Shown: piece after piece, positions 1 to 8,477 of the stretch
Layout of the letters: the number at the start of each line of letters is the position of its first letter
Numbering within the stretch: position 1 is the stretch's first letter
Assembly (NCBI GenBank): GCA_026193755.1
Contig: JAPHUI010000467.1
Coordinates: 1-9,473, forward strand
DNA from: Ignavibacteriaceae bacterium
GTDB lineage: Bacteria > Bacteroidota > Ignavibacteria > Ignavibacteriales > Ignavibacteriaceae
Direction of reading: 5' to 3'
Length of the DNA stretch: 9,473 bases
Notes under the pieces: model-generated
Told to the model about the DNA's origin: nothing
Databases searched by the model: none
The model's input: the letters and a program-made list of their open reading frames with translations, nothing else
Made by a program: the position numbers and the translations under genes

Positions 1-66
1 CTTGAAGAAGCAATTAACTCATTTAAATGATAAAAAAGTTTTGACACTCTGAAGTAAAATTTTTTC

Positions 67-73
67 AAGGAGG
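67..73 (+). promoter_or_regulatory. Strong Shine-Dalgarno site for the beta-helix gene
   Basis: AAGGAGG lies 5 nt before the ATG at 79. It is a near-perfect anti-SD match and supports this start, which also opens directly into a signal peptide. Such strong sites are uncommon in classical Bacteroidota, so this is weak evidence about the host. Confidence 0.85.
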
Positions 74-78
74 TTAAA

Positions 79-2523
79 ATGAAAACGGGAAAGCTGTTAG
101 TCATTCTACAGATTATTCTTGTTATGGTAGCTTATTCTCAAACTTATATTCCTCCCGGTGATGTCTCAGGATCCTGGTCTTTAAGCGGTTCTCCATTCTA
201 TATTTTAGGAAATATTACCATTCCAAATGATTCTACTCTAATAATCGAGCCCGGAGTTCTAGTTGAATTTCAGGGATATTATGCTTTGAATGTTCAGGGG
301 CAATTAAAAGCAGTTGGCGATGAAGCACTAAATATTACCTTTACTGTTAATGATACTACAGGATTTTATGATCCCCATACGACTCTCGGGGGTTGGAATG
401 GAATTCAGTTTATTGATACTCCGATTGAAAATGACACCTCAATAATTAATTACTGTACTATACAATTTGGAAAAGCTGTAGGTTCAAGCCCCCCGGACAA
501 TTCCGGCGGTGCTATTTTCATTTCCAATTTTAACAAAGTAATAATTTCTAACTCAATAATTTCTTATAATAGTGCGGGTGGGACCGATTCACCGGCAGGA
601 GGAGGAATAGGTTTTCAATTTGCGAGTATAACTTTAAATGATAATGAAATATCTCACAACCATGCCTTCGATGGAGGAGGAATACAGATTTGGGAATCTG
701 ACCCTGTTTTTAAAAACAATAGTATTTTATTTAATACAGCTGAACAAGCGGGTGGTGGAATTTGGATTGGTGGCGAATCAAATTCTGAATTTAACAAAGA
801 TATTATTTCCAACAATACAGCTGAAGGAGATGGTGGTGGAATAATATGCTGGCAGACAACTAATACTATTTTCAATTCTGTAAATATTATTAATAACGTC
901 GGTTATTATGGGGGTGGTGCAAATTTTATTGATTGTGATGTACAATTAAACAATTGTGAAATAAGTGATAATTCCTCAGGCTGGATTGGAGGAGGTATAC
1001 ATGCTTACTCCTGTGTTCTTGAAATAAACAATACAAATTTTGAAAGAGATACAACCTTCATTTTTGGTGGTGCCATGGGAGTTTACTTTTCAGATTTAGA
1101 CATAACCAATTCAAGCTTCACAGACAATAGTGCAAGGATCTTAGGTGGTGGAATACATTCGGACGAAAGCAATATTTATATATCAGGTACTTCTTTTACT
1201 AGAGATACAACAGGTGAATCCGGGGGAGCAATCTTTAACTGGCTCTGTCATACACAATTCAATGATTGTAATTTTAGTGAGAATTCTTCTTCAAATGGTG
1301 GTGCAATAAGTTCATCAAACAGCGACTTACTTATCGATTCCTGTTGGTTCTATCAAAATTCTGCTCAAAACCAGGGAGGTGCGTTGGAATATATTGCCGA
1401 TACGTCTGGATTTGTTTCTGTATCGCAGCTTGAAATAAGTAATAGCACATTTGAGGAAAACTCAGCTTCGACCAGATGTGGTGCGGCTCTCATTGAGCAA
1501 TATAATTCTAATGAACCACTCGCTAATGTTTCGATAAATAATTGTGAATTTAAAAATAATGATGCTTTACGAGTGGGTGCATTGAGGTTCGGAAACATTT
1601 CAAATTTCATTCTTTCAAGTTCAATATTCATCGGCAACACGGTTACACAGCATACTGCTGCTTGCACGTTCACTCTTTACAGTAGTGGTTATGTTGATAA
1701 TTGTTTATTTGCAGGTAACGTGGCAGGTGGAGGTACTTCAGGCGGTGCGGGCGTAAGTAATAACTCAACAGTTGATTTTATGAATTGCACATTTACAAAC
1801 AACAGTTCCGGAAGCGGCGGTGGAATTCAGTTAAGACAAAGTGGAATTGCAAAGGTTACTAATAGTGTTTTCTGGGGAAATTATCCCGACCAGATTTCTT
1901 TAGACGCAATTAATGATACTTCAACTTGTATTCTTTATTCAAACTATAATGATATTCAATATGGGGTTGATTCAATTCATATAAATGATACTATCTCTGT
2001 TGTTAATTGGGGAGTTGGAAATATTGACGCCGAACCGCTGTTTGCTGATACATTGAATAACGATTTTCATCTTCAGGATTTAAGTCCTTGCATTGCAACT
2101 GGAATAGACTCGATTGAAGTTACAGGATTTTGGTATTATTGTCCATCAACTGATATTGAAGGAAATCCAAGACCGAATCCATTAGGTACAATGCCAGATA
2201 TGGGCGCATATGAATCTGAATTTCCAGTCAGAGTAAGCGATCAAAATTTAGATTTACCAACCGAATTTGTACTTTATCAAAACTATCCCAATCCCTTTAA
2301 TCCTTCTACAACTATTAAATGGGAAATGCCTGAACCAGGATTAGTAACGCTTATAGTTTATGATGTGTTAGGTAGAAAATTAACTATGCTTGTTAATGAA
2401 GAGTTAAGTGCAGGTAAACACGAAGTTATTTTTGATGCATCTCGGTTTAGTAGCGGAATATATTTTTATCAATTAAAAGTTGGAGAGTTTATTCAAACAA
2501 AGAAAATGGTTTTAATAAAATAA
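79..2523 (+). CDS. Secreted Pmp-like beta-helix protein with T9SS type A sorting domain
   Basis: An 814-residue exported protein. Residues 1-20 form a signal peptide (Lys at 2 and 5, hydrophobic core, likely cleavage AYS|Q). Residues 140-585 carry about 16 coils marked by GG[A/G][I/L/A], starting near 143, 174, 199, 225, 252, 278, 304, 330, 356, 382, 407, 433, 468, 500, 555 and 580, with spacing mostly 25-27. FxxN-type turns such as FTDN, FSEN and FEEN accompany them. GGAI plus FxxN is the signature of chlamydial Pmp-type right-handed beta-helices. Residues 648-711 (GNIDAEPLF, DFHLQDLSPCI, DIEGNPRP, PDMGAYE) resemble the 'choice-of-anchor Q' module. Residues 726-814 are a T9SS type A sorting domain (QNYPNPFNP, YDVLGR, GIYFYQL, terminal KKMVLIK), so the protein should cross the outer membrane by T9SS and be released or anchored at the surface. 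No catalytic site is visible; an adhesin or surface-structure role is inference. It probably shares a transcript with the gene at 2557, 33 nt on. Confidence 0.9.
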   Translation: MKTGKLLVILQIILVMVAYSQTYIPPGDVSGSWSLSGSPFYILGNITIPNDSTLIIEPGVLVEFQGYYALNVQGQLKAVGDEALNITFTVNDTTGFYDPHTTLGGWNGIQFIDTPIENDTSIINYCTIQFGKAVGSSPPDNSGGAIFISNFNKVIISNSIISYNSAGGTDSPAGGGIGFQFASITLNDNEISHNHAFDGGGIQIWESDPVFKNNSILFNTAEQAGGGIWIGGESNSEFNKDIISNNTAEGDGGGIICWQTTNTIFNSVNIINNVGYYGGGANFIDCDVQLNNCEISDNSSGWIGGGIHAYSCVLEINNTNFERDTTFIFGGAMGVYFSDLDITNSSFTDNSARILGGGIHSDESNIYISGTSFTRDTTGESGGAIFNWLCHTQFNDCNFSENSSSNGGAISSSNSDLLIDSCWFYQNSAQNQGGALEYIADTSGFVSVSQLEISNSTFEENSASTRCGAALIEQYNSNEPLANVSINNCEFKNNDALRVGALRFGNISNFILSSSIFIGNTVTQHTAACTFTLYSSGYVDNCLFAGNVAGGGTSGGAGVSNNSTVDFMNCTFTNNSSGSGGGIQLRQSGIAKVTNSVFWGNYPDQISLDAINDTSTCILYSNYNDIQYGVDSIHINDTISVVNWGVGNIDAEPLFADTLNNDFHLQDLSPCIATGIDSIEVTGFWYYCPSTDIEGNPRPNPLGTMPDMGAYESEFPVRVSDQNLDLPTEFVLYQNYPNPFNPSTTIKWEMPEPGLVTLIVYDVLGRKLTMLVNEELSAGKHEVIFDASRFSSGIYFYQLKVGEFIQTKKMVLIK
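2278..2319 (+). repeat. Conserved sorting-domain segment, copy 1
   Basis: This 42-nt stretch encodes the QNYPNPFNPSTTIK part of the T9SS tail and differs from 3814-3855 at only 5 of 42 positions by my alignment. Several differences are at third codon positions. It is a shared domain rather than a mobile repeat, but it is long and similar enough to serve as a recombination or gene-conversion site between secreted-protein genes. Confidence 0.6.
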
Positions 2524-2542
2524 AAATTATCAATCTTAATTA

Positions 2543-2548
2543 AAGGAG
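2543..2548 (+). promoter_or_regulatory. Shine-Dalgarno site for the FG-GAP gene
   Basis: AAGGAG lies 8 nt before the ATG at 2557, inside the 33-nt gap after the upstream stop codon. It supports this start and independent initiation on a shared transcript. Confidence 0.8.
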
Positions 2549-2556
2549 ATAAAATA

Positions 2557-4059
2557 ATGAAGGTTACAAATGTGAAGCTCATTTTATTAATTAACATGTT
2601 CTTAACCATTTCATTTGCACAAATCCAGGAAACAAAACTAGTTCCAATTGATGGACTATTAAATGATGGTTTTGGACATTCTGTTGCATGCGATGGAAAC
2701 TACTTAGTTGTTGGTGCGCCTTCTAGTAGTTCTAATCCTGGTTATGCCTCTTTATATGAAAAAATCAGTGGAGTCTGGATTGAAAAAAGTAAATTACAAG
2801 CCAGTGATGGTTATACGGGACAAAAATTTGGTTATTCAGTTTCTATTTCCGCTGATTTTATACTCATTGGTGCTTACAGCGATGATCAAATTAGTAATAA
2901 TTCCGGAGCTGCATACATTTTCAAACGGGACACAGTAACTGGAAATTGGACAGAGATGCAAAAACTTTTTGCAAGTGATAGCTCATTCTATTCTTGGTTT
3001 GGATACTCTGTATCGCTTCTTGGCGACCACGCTATAATCGGAGCCCCTCGTTACTTTAATGATTCAGTTGAGACAGGAGCAGCATATATATATAAATGGA
3101 ATGGCTCGGTCTGGTTTGAGGAAGCTAAGTTGGTTCCGCAAAACGGAGTGGGTGGTGGACAATCATTTGGTAATTCTGTTTCAATTTTTGGAGATTATGC
3201 ATCAATCGGAGCCTATGGAGATGAAGGATTGGGGGGTTATCCAGGTGCGACTTACATTTTTCATAACAATAATTCAAACTGGATACAGCAAGCCAAACTT
3301 AATGCATCTGAAATAAACTTAAATCACCATTTTGGGTGTTCCGTTTCGATTTATGAAGATTATGTTGCAATTGGTTCATATCTTGCTCCGAATACAACTG
3401 GCGGGGCTGTTTTTGTATTTCACCGTAATGATACTACCTGGATAGAAGAAGCTACGCTTGAGGGAAGCTCAAATTTCTATCCTATTTATTTCGGGTATAG
3501 TGTTTCAATGGATGGTGATTATCTCGTTGTTGGTGCACCTAATGAAGATACAAATGGAAACAATGCAGGATGTACTTATATATTTAAACGTAACGGTATA
3601 GATTGGACTGAACAAACTAAGCTTTTAGCAAGTGATGGTACTGAAGGTGATAAGATGGGATGGTCTGTTTTTATTGAAGATGATGAAATATTTGTTGGCG
3701 CTCCCATCCAGGAGGCAGGTAATAAATACTGTGGTGCTGTTTATGTTTATACTGATTTTATATCTGATGTAAATGAAATTAATAACAACTTTGTACAAGA
3801 TTTTTTTCTCAGTCAAAACTATCCCAATCCATTTAATCCGACAACAACTATTAAGTACAAAATACCAGAATTAAGTTTTATTACGCTTAAAGTTTTTGAT
3901 GTTTTAGGAAATGAAATTGAAACTTTAGTAAGTGAAGAATTAAATGCTGGCAATCACGAAACTGTTTTTGATGCATCAAGTTTTAGTAGTGGAGTTTATT
4001 TTTATCAGTTAATTGCAGGTTCATTCAGTCAAACTAAAAAAATGATATTATTAAAATAA
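2557..4059 (+). CDS. Secreted FG-GAP-type beta-propeller protein with T9SS type A sorting domain
   Basis: A 500-residue exported protein. Residues 1-21 are a signal peptide (likely SFA|Q). Residues 26-400 contain seven repeats of 52-57 residues, each opening with [F/M]GxSV (near 39, 91, 148, 204, 259, 312 and 367). A '(V/I)GAP/Y/S' strand follows, then 'GA.YIF/Y' and 'W.E..KL.AS'. This is the FG-GAP (integrin alpha N-terminal) repeat pattern, and seven copies would close one seven-bladed propeller. Residues 415-500 are a T9SS type A sorting domain (QNYPNPFNPTTTIKY, FDVLGNEIETLV, GVYFYQL, terminal KKMILLK), closely similar to that of the upstream protein. I see no enzyme motif; FG-GAP propellers usually bind ligands or proteins, so a binding role is inference. 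The short gap upstream suggests cotranscription with the beta-helix gene. Confidence 0.9.
   Translation: MKVTNVKLILLINMFLTISFAQIQETKLVPIDGLLNDGFGHSVACDGNYLVVGAPSSSSNPGYASLYEKISGVWIEKSKLQASDGYTGQKFGYSVSISADFILIGAYSDDQISNNSGAAYIFKRDTVTGNWTEMQKLFASDSSFYSWFGYSVSLLGDHAIIGAPRYFNDSVETGAAYIYKWNGSVWFEEAKLVPQNGVGGGQSFGNSVSIFGDYASIGAYGDEGLGGYPGATYIFHNNNSNWIQQAKLNASEINLNHHFGCSVSIYEDYVAIGSYLAPNTTGGAVFVFHRNDTTWIEEATLEGSSNFYPIYFGYSVSMDGDYLVVGAPNEDTNGNNAGCTYIFKRNGIDWTEQTKLLASDGTEGDKMGWSVFIEDDEIFVGAPIQEAGNKYCGAVYVYTDFISDVNEINNNFVQDFFLSQNYPNPFNPTTTIKYKIPELSFITLKVFDVLGNEIETLVSEELNAGNHETVFDASSFSSGVYFYQLIAGSFSQTKKMILLK
3814..3855 (+). repeat. Conserved sorting-domain segment, copy 2
   Basis: This is the counterpart of 2278-2319. 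It encodes QNYPNPFNPTTTIK of the second T9SS tail. The similarity continues less strongly to the end of both genes, including a shared TTTTTGATGCATC stretch. Confidence 0.6.
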
Positions 4060-4179
4060 TATTTCAATGGAAGCCAAAATGAAGAATTACCCATAATAGA
4101 AGATGATATTTATGTATTAGAATTTCTGAATAATAAGTCTCTTCTTTAACTTTAGTTAGTAAGAATAAAATTTCATTTT

Positions 4180-7100
4180 ATGTTGTATTTACTCAGACAT
4201 AGCTTCTTACTATTTGTCTTAGCTTTCCTAGGTAATACTGTTTGCATTGTACCTCAAACTATTCACTTCAATCATCTTACTACTGAAGATGGTCTCTCTA
4301 ACAACAATGTCTATGATGTGATTCAGGATCAAATAGGCTTTTTATGGTTTGCTACAGATGATGGGCTAAATCGTTTTGATGGGTATGAATTCAAAGTTTT
4401 TCGAAATGAACCTGGAAACCAAAATTCTTTATCCGATAACTCTGTCTGGGCACTTAGAAAAGATAAAAAAGGATTTATCTGGATTGGAACTAAAAACGGC
4501 TGGTTGAATCGCTACGATCCGGTTTCCGATAAGTTTAGCAAATGGAAAATTGAATCGGATGTACAAAAAGAGAACGCTATAACATACATTTATGATGATA
4601 GCAAAGGACTGATATGGGTCGGTACATACAGAAGCGGGCTGTACAGACTAAACCCATCAAATGATAAGATTGATCATTGGAGTAATGAACCGAATAACAA
4701 TGCTTCAATCAGTAACAATTATATATCTTCAATTCTTGAGGACAAATCTGGCAACCTCTGGATAAGTACTTATAACGGACTAAATAAGTTTAATCCAAAA
4801 TCATCATCTAAAATATTTACACATTACTTTCATCTCCCCGAAAATTCAAATTGTTTAAGCAATAGTCTCGTATGGTTTCTAACACAGTCTGAGTCAGATT
4901 CAAATATAATCTGGATTGGAACAGCAAACGGATTAACGAAATTTCAAATTGATAAAGAAAATTTTTCTCAAATTCAAATTCCAAATCCTGACCGTTTACA
5001 GTTTGGAAATGCAGTAGGAAGTGTAATTGAAGAAAAAACTAATGGTGAAGAAAATATTTTATGGATTGATTCCTATGCTGGACTTATAAGGTTGAATATA
5101 AAAAATGAAACTGCAAACAGATTTATTAATAATAAGTATGATCCAAACAGCATCAGCAGCAATCAGATCCACCGTATGTTCAGAGACCGTTCAGGTGTGC
5201 TGTGGATAGCCACTGAAAAAGGTTTGAGTTATTTTTCATTAAAGAGTGCAAAATTCAATTACCTGTTCTCTGATAATTTCAATTTGGCTAATCCTGAAGT
5301 ACTTCGTAAAAAAAATATTAAAGCAATTACCATAACTCCTGATGACAGAATCTGGTTTGGTACAGATGAAGGTCTGTATTATTCTGATAATTCAACAGGT
5401 AAGTTGACTCTGAAAAAACTTGATCATTCTGAAAAGTTAAATGTTTGGTCACTCGCTTCCGGTTCTAAGGAGCTCTGGATAGGAACTTATGGTTCTGGAT
5501 TATTTTATCTTGATTTAAAGACAAATTCTTTGAAAGCGATTCCCAACTATGAAAAAAGAAGCAGGTCTCAGGCAGTAAAATATGTAAAATCACTTTGCGT
5601 AGATAAAGATAATAAACTCTGGATAGGTTTTTGGGGAATGGGTCTTGCCAGGTTTGATCCATCTAATGAGCATTACGTAGGATGGTTGAATGAAAAAAGT
5701 GATTCAAGCAGCTTGAGCTTTGATGATGTGTGGGTAATTCACCAGGATAAAAAAGGAAGAATGTGGATAGGAACGGATGGCGGAGGATTAAACCTTGCCT
5801 ACCGGCAGGCAGGTTTATTAGATGAAAATGATGGCGGGAGATTTTATCGCTGGACTGCTGGCGAAAGTGATTATAGAAATTTAAGCAGCAGGGGTGTTTA
5901 CTCTATTTGTGAATCTTCTGTGAAAAAAAGCACGGAGGATGCTACTGTATTATGGATCGGAACGAATAACGGTTTGAATAAGTTCGCAGTCAAAAATTCT
6001 GAAAGTAAAAAAGATTTACCCCCCGAAGTTGAAATAGCCCAGTTTACAATTAAGGATGGTCTGGCAGATAATTCAGTTAAATCTATAGTTGAAGATGACG
6101 ATGGAAACCTTTGGTTGGGAACAGGTTCCGGGATTTCTTTTTTCGATACTGATAAAAATCAGTTTACAAATTTTAGTAAAACCGATGGGGTTATTGGCAG
6201 CGACTTTAATTTTTCGTCTGCTTACAAAAATAAAAATGGTATTATTTTTATGGGCAGTACAGAAGGACTTAATTATTTTTATCCTGCTGATATTAAACTC
6301 TCTGCTTACATGCCGCCGTTACTGATCACAGATTTTCAAATTTTCAACCGGTCAGTTAAAGTTGGTAACAATTCACCATTAAAATCAAGTTTATATCAAA
6401 CTGAAGAAATAATTTTATCTTATGCTCAAAATGTTTTTTCGTTTCAATTTGCCGCTCTTGATTATTCATCTCCGCAAAAGATTCAATACGCATATAAAAT
6501 GGAAGGGTTTGATAACGACTGGGTAAATAGTGGTTCGCGACGCTTTGTAACATATACAAACCTAAATCCTGGCGAATATACTTTTAAAGTGAAATCAACA
6601 AACAGCGATGGAATCTGGAATAATAATTTTAAAGAATTTAAAGTAATAATAACTCCTCCTTGGTGGCAGACTCCGTGGGCAATTGGTCTTTATGCCCTGA
6701 TATTTATGCTCGGCGTTTGGGGCATCTTCAAATTCCAGACTTACCGTACCCGATTACAGAACGAACTTAAAATGCAGGAATTTGAAGCTCATCATCTTCG
6801 TGAAGTTGAAAATATGAAATCGAGATTCTTTGCAAATCTCTCGCACGAATTTCGTACTCCATTAACATTGATAAAGGGTCCGCTCGAGCAATTAATCAGT
6901 GGAAGGATAAAGGATAACCTGGTCGATTATTATAAAATGCTACTGAGAAATACTGAAAAGCTTCAGACACTTATTGATCAGCTGTTGGAACTTTCACAAC
7001 TCGAAGCAGAAAAAATTCCTCTGAATAAACAAAGGCATGAATTAGTGGGCTTGCTTAGAAGTTTTACTTATAATTTTATGCCGTTAGCAGAAGAAAAGTT

Positions 7101-8412
7101 TGTAACTCTCGTCTTCCATTCTTCAGTTGAAAGCTTAATCGCAATGATAGACAGAGATAAACTTGAAAAAATTATTAATAATCTACTCAGCAATGCTTTT
7201 AAGTTTACTCCAGCAGGAGGAAAAATTACTGTAGATATTGCATTGGAAAATTCCACTGAACCTGGAATTGCGACAATAAAAATTAGTGATACCGGAATCG
7301 GGATAATGGAAGAACATCAATCAAAAATCTTTGATAGATTTTTTCAAATTGATGATAATTCAGCTAACTCATTTCAGCAGGAAAAGCGAAGCAGTACCGG
7401 TTCGGGAATAGGATTAGCCCTGGTAAAGGAATTGGTATCATTGCATAACTGGGATATTTCCGTAAAGAGTAAGGAAGGAGAGGGAACAACTTTTACTTTA
7501 AAGATTCCCGTGGATAAAGAAGCAGAAATCGAAGATTTAAAAGAAGTGCTCTCAATAACGGAGCCGAAGGAAAGTAGGAGAGAAGAAATATCTAATCTGA
7601 TTGAACTGGAAGACAGAATCGAAATGGATACAGAAAAGCAGCAGCAAGAAAGACCCATAGTACTTTTTGTCGAAGATTCACCGGATGTTAGGAGCTATGT
7701 TTACGATTTGCTGAAACAATATTACAAAGTTCTACTTGCTGAAAATGCTGAAGTCGGAATTGAACTCGCTTTGAAAAATACGCCTGATTTAATCCTAAGT
7801 GATATAATGATGCCGGGAATGGATGGAATAGAATTTTGTCATCGCATAAAAACTGATTGGCAGACAAGCCACATCCCGGTAATATTACTAACTGCAAAAG
7901 CTACTTCGGATAGTAAAATTGAAGGACTGGAAACAGGTGCTGACGATTATGTAACAAAGCCATTTAATTATGATGAACTCGCTGTTCGTATAAAAAATCT
8001 TATAGATCAGAGAAAGCATCTGCGGGAAAAATTTGGAAAAGAAATAAATATAAAAGCAGAATCAATATCGAGTAACGTTGTTGATAAAGAGTTCGTTCAA
8101 AAAATAATAGATATAATTGAGAAGAATTTAGGTAATGAAAACTTCAGCAGTGAAACTCTGGCAGAAAAATTATTTGTAAGCAGAAGCCAGCTAAACAGAA
8201 AACTTCAGGCAGTTACAGGACAGGGTCCGGGTGAATTTATCAGGAGTTATAAATTAAAAAGAGCTGCACAAATGATTTTAGAAAATCGGTTGAGCATTAC
8301 TCAAATCGCGTACGAAGTTGGATTTGGAAGTCCGGCACAATTTACCCGCTCTTTTAAGAAACATTTCAATTGTCTTCCCTCAGATTTTGCCAGGAACATT
8401 CCCGATAATTAA
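4180..8412 (+). CDS. Hybrid two-component system regulator (double propeller sensor, kinase, receiver, AraC HTH)
   Basis: A 1410-residue one-protein signalling system. Residues 1-25 are a signal sequence or first membrane helix. Residues 30-700 carry 14 propeller repeats of the type 'LW[I/F]GT..GL.RFDP', with the key aromatic at 56, 101, 146, 194, 245, 295, 342, 392, 433, 481, 529, 592, 645 and 690 (Phe). This fits two seven-bladed propellers in the periplasm. A Y_Y_Y domain follows (about 757-825), then a membrane helix (832-852) and a coiled linker. HisKA has SHEFRTPL with His889. The ATPase has its N box at Asn1001/Asn1005, DTGIGI from Asp1037, and GSGIGL at 1074-1079. The receiver has Glu1165/Asp1166, phosphoacceptor Asp1208, Thr1238 and Lys1260. 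An AraC-type HTH occupies 1305-1405. All catalytic residues are present, so it should be active. In this family ligand binding in the periplasm drives phosphorelay and DNA binding by the same polypeptide. The ligand cannot be read from the sequence. No clear SD precedes the ATG; the signal sequence supports this start. Blade 11 contains an apparent in-frame insertion. Confidence 0.95.
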   Translation: MLYLLRHSFLLFVLAFLGNTVCIVPQTIHFNHLTTEDGLSNNNVYDVIQDQIGFLWFATDDGLNRFDGYEFKVFRNEPGNQNSLSDNSVWALRKDKKGFIWIGTKNGWLNRYDPVSDKFSKWKIESDVQKENAITYIYDDSKGLIWVGTYRSGLYRLNPSNDKIDHWSNEPNNNASISNNYISSILEDKSGNLWISTYNGLNKFNPKSSSKIFTHYFHLPENSNCLSNSLVWFLTQSESDSNIIWIGTANGLTKFQIDKENFSQIQIPNPDRLQFGNAVGSVIEEKTNGEENILWIDSYAGLIRLNIKNETANRFINNKYDPNSISSNQIHRMFRDRSGVLWIATEKGLSYFSLKSAKFNYLFSDNFNLANPEVLRKKNIKAITITPDDRIWFGTDEGLYYSDNSTGKLTLKKLDHSEKLNVWSLASGSKELWIGTYGSGLFYLDLKTNSLKAIPNYEKRSRSQAVKYVKSLCVDKDNKLWIGFWGMGLARFDPSNEHYVGWLNEKSDSSSLSFDDVWVIHQDKKGRMWIGTDGGGLNLAYRQAGLLDENDGGRFYRWTAGESDYRNLSSRGVYSICESSVKKSTEDATVLWIGTNNGLNKFAVKNSESKKDLPPEVEIAQFTIKDGLADNSVKSIVEDDDGNLWLGTGSGISFFDTDKNQFTNFSKTDGVIGSDFNFSSAYKNKNGIIFMGSTEGLNYFYPADIKLSAYMPPLLITDFQIFNRSVKVGNNSPLKSSLYQTEEIILSYAQNVFSFQFAALDYSSPQKIQYAYKMEGFDNDWVNSGSRRFVTYTNLNPGEYTFKVKSTNSDGIWNNNFKEFKVIITPPWWQTPWAIGLYALIFMLGVWGIFKFQTYRTRLQNELKMQEFEAHHLREVENMKSRFFANLSHEFRTPLTLIKGPLEQLISGRIKDNLVDYYKMLLRNTEKLQTLIDQLLELSQLEAEKIPLNKQRHELVGLLRSFTYNFMPLAEEKFVTLVFHSSVESLIAMIDRDKLEKIINNLLSNAFKFTPAGGKITVDIALENSTEPGIATIKISDTGIGIMEEHQSKIFDRFFQIDDNSANSFQQEKRSSTGSGIGLALVKELVSLHNWDISVKSKEGEGTTFTLKIPVDKEAEIEDLKEVLSITEPKESRREEISNLIELEDRIEMDTEKQQQERPIVLFVEDSPDVRSYVYDLLKQYYKVLLAENAEVGIELALKNTPDLILSDIMMPGMDGIEFCHRIKTDWQTSHIPVILLTAKATSDSKIEGLETGADDYVTKPFNYDELAVRIKNLIDQRKHLREKFGKEINIKAESISSNVVDKEFVQKIIDIIEKNLGNENFSSETLAEKLFVSRSQLNRKLQAVTGQGPGEFIRSYKLKRAAQMILENRLSITQIAYEVGFGSPAQFTRSFKKHFNCLPSDFARNIPDN
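5789..5817. repeat. GC-rich imperfect palindrome inside the sensor gene
   Basis: The two arms, 5789-5803 and 5804-5817, pair in 13 positions around a central CCGG (5802-5805), with one bulged T (5795) and one A/C mismatch (5801/5806). It is far richer in G+C than its surroundings. It encodes LAYRQAGL (residues 539-546) in an otherwise regular propeller blade. It resembles a short dispersed palindromic element of the kind known to insert in frame into genes; membership of such a family is inference, since only one full copy is in this window. Confidence 0.6.
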
Positions 8413-8444
8413 ACAAGCAAAAAAAATCTACCAATAATCAACAC

Positions 8445-8477
8445 TTGACATTCAGCAAATTTTATTTTCTATGTTTG
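8445..8477 (+). promoter_or_regulatory. Candidate Bacteroidota-type promoter
   Basis: TTG (in TTGACA, 8445-8450) is followed after a 22-nt spacer by TATGTTTG (8470-8477), an exact match to the Bacteroidota -7 consensus TAnnTTTG. The spacing is within the range described for Flavobacterium-type promoters. It lies in the 181-nt gap after the regulator gene and would give a leader of roughly 110 nt before the small gene at 8594. A 6-bp inverted repeat (AGCAAA 8454-8459, TTTGCT 8474-8479) overlaps it. Whether this host's housekeeping sigma factor uses that consensus is uncertain. Confidence 0.4.

Noticed and set aside
1..30. Possible tail of an upstream gene (LEEAINSFK then TGA)
   Set aside because: Only nine codons are visible and a second frame is also open to position 52, so neither can be supported.
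41..60. TTGACA (41-46) and TAAAAT (55-60) as a sigma-70 promoter for the first gene
   Set aside because: The spacer is 8 nt, far too short, and there is no TAnnTTTG at a suitable distance.
591..599. ACCGGCAGG, also present in the palindrome at 5801-5809
   Set aside because: Only nine bases match, there is no second arm, and it encodes part of an ordinary Gly-rich coil, so it is probably chance.
654..875. Antisense open frame in the beta-helix gene
   Set aside because: Pro- and Ile-rich reverse image of the Gly-rich coils with no start signal; a shadow of the real gene. The one at 1365-1673 is rejected for the same reason.
4147..4154. TAACTTTA as a -7 element for the sensor gene
   Set aside because: It matches 7 of 8 positions of TAnnTTTG, but no TTG lies at the right distance upstream.
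4180..4248. Cys22 of the sensor as a lipoprotein site
   Set aside because: The preceding residues (NTV) do not fit a lipobox, and a family member of this type is expected to be an integral membrane protein.
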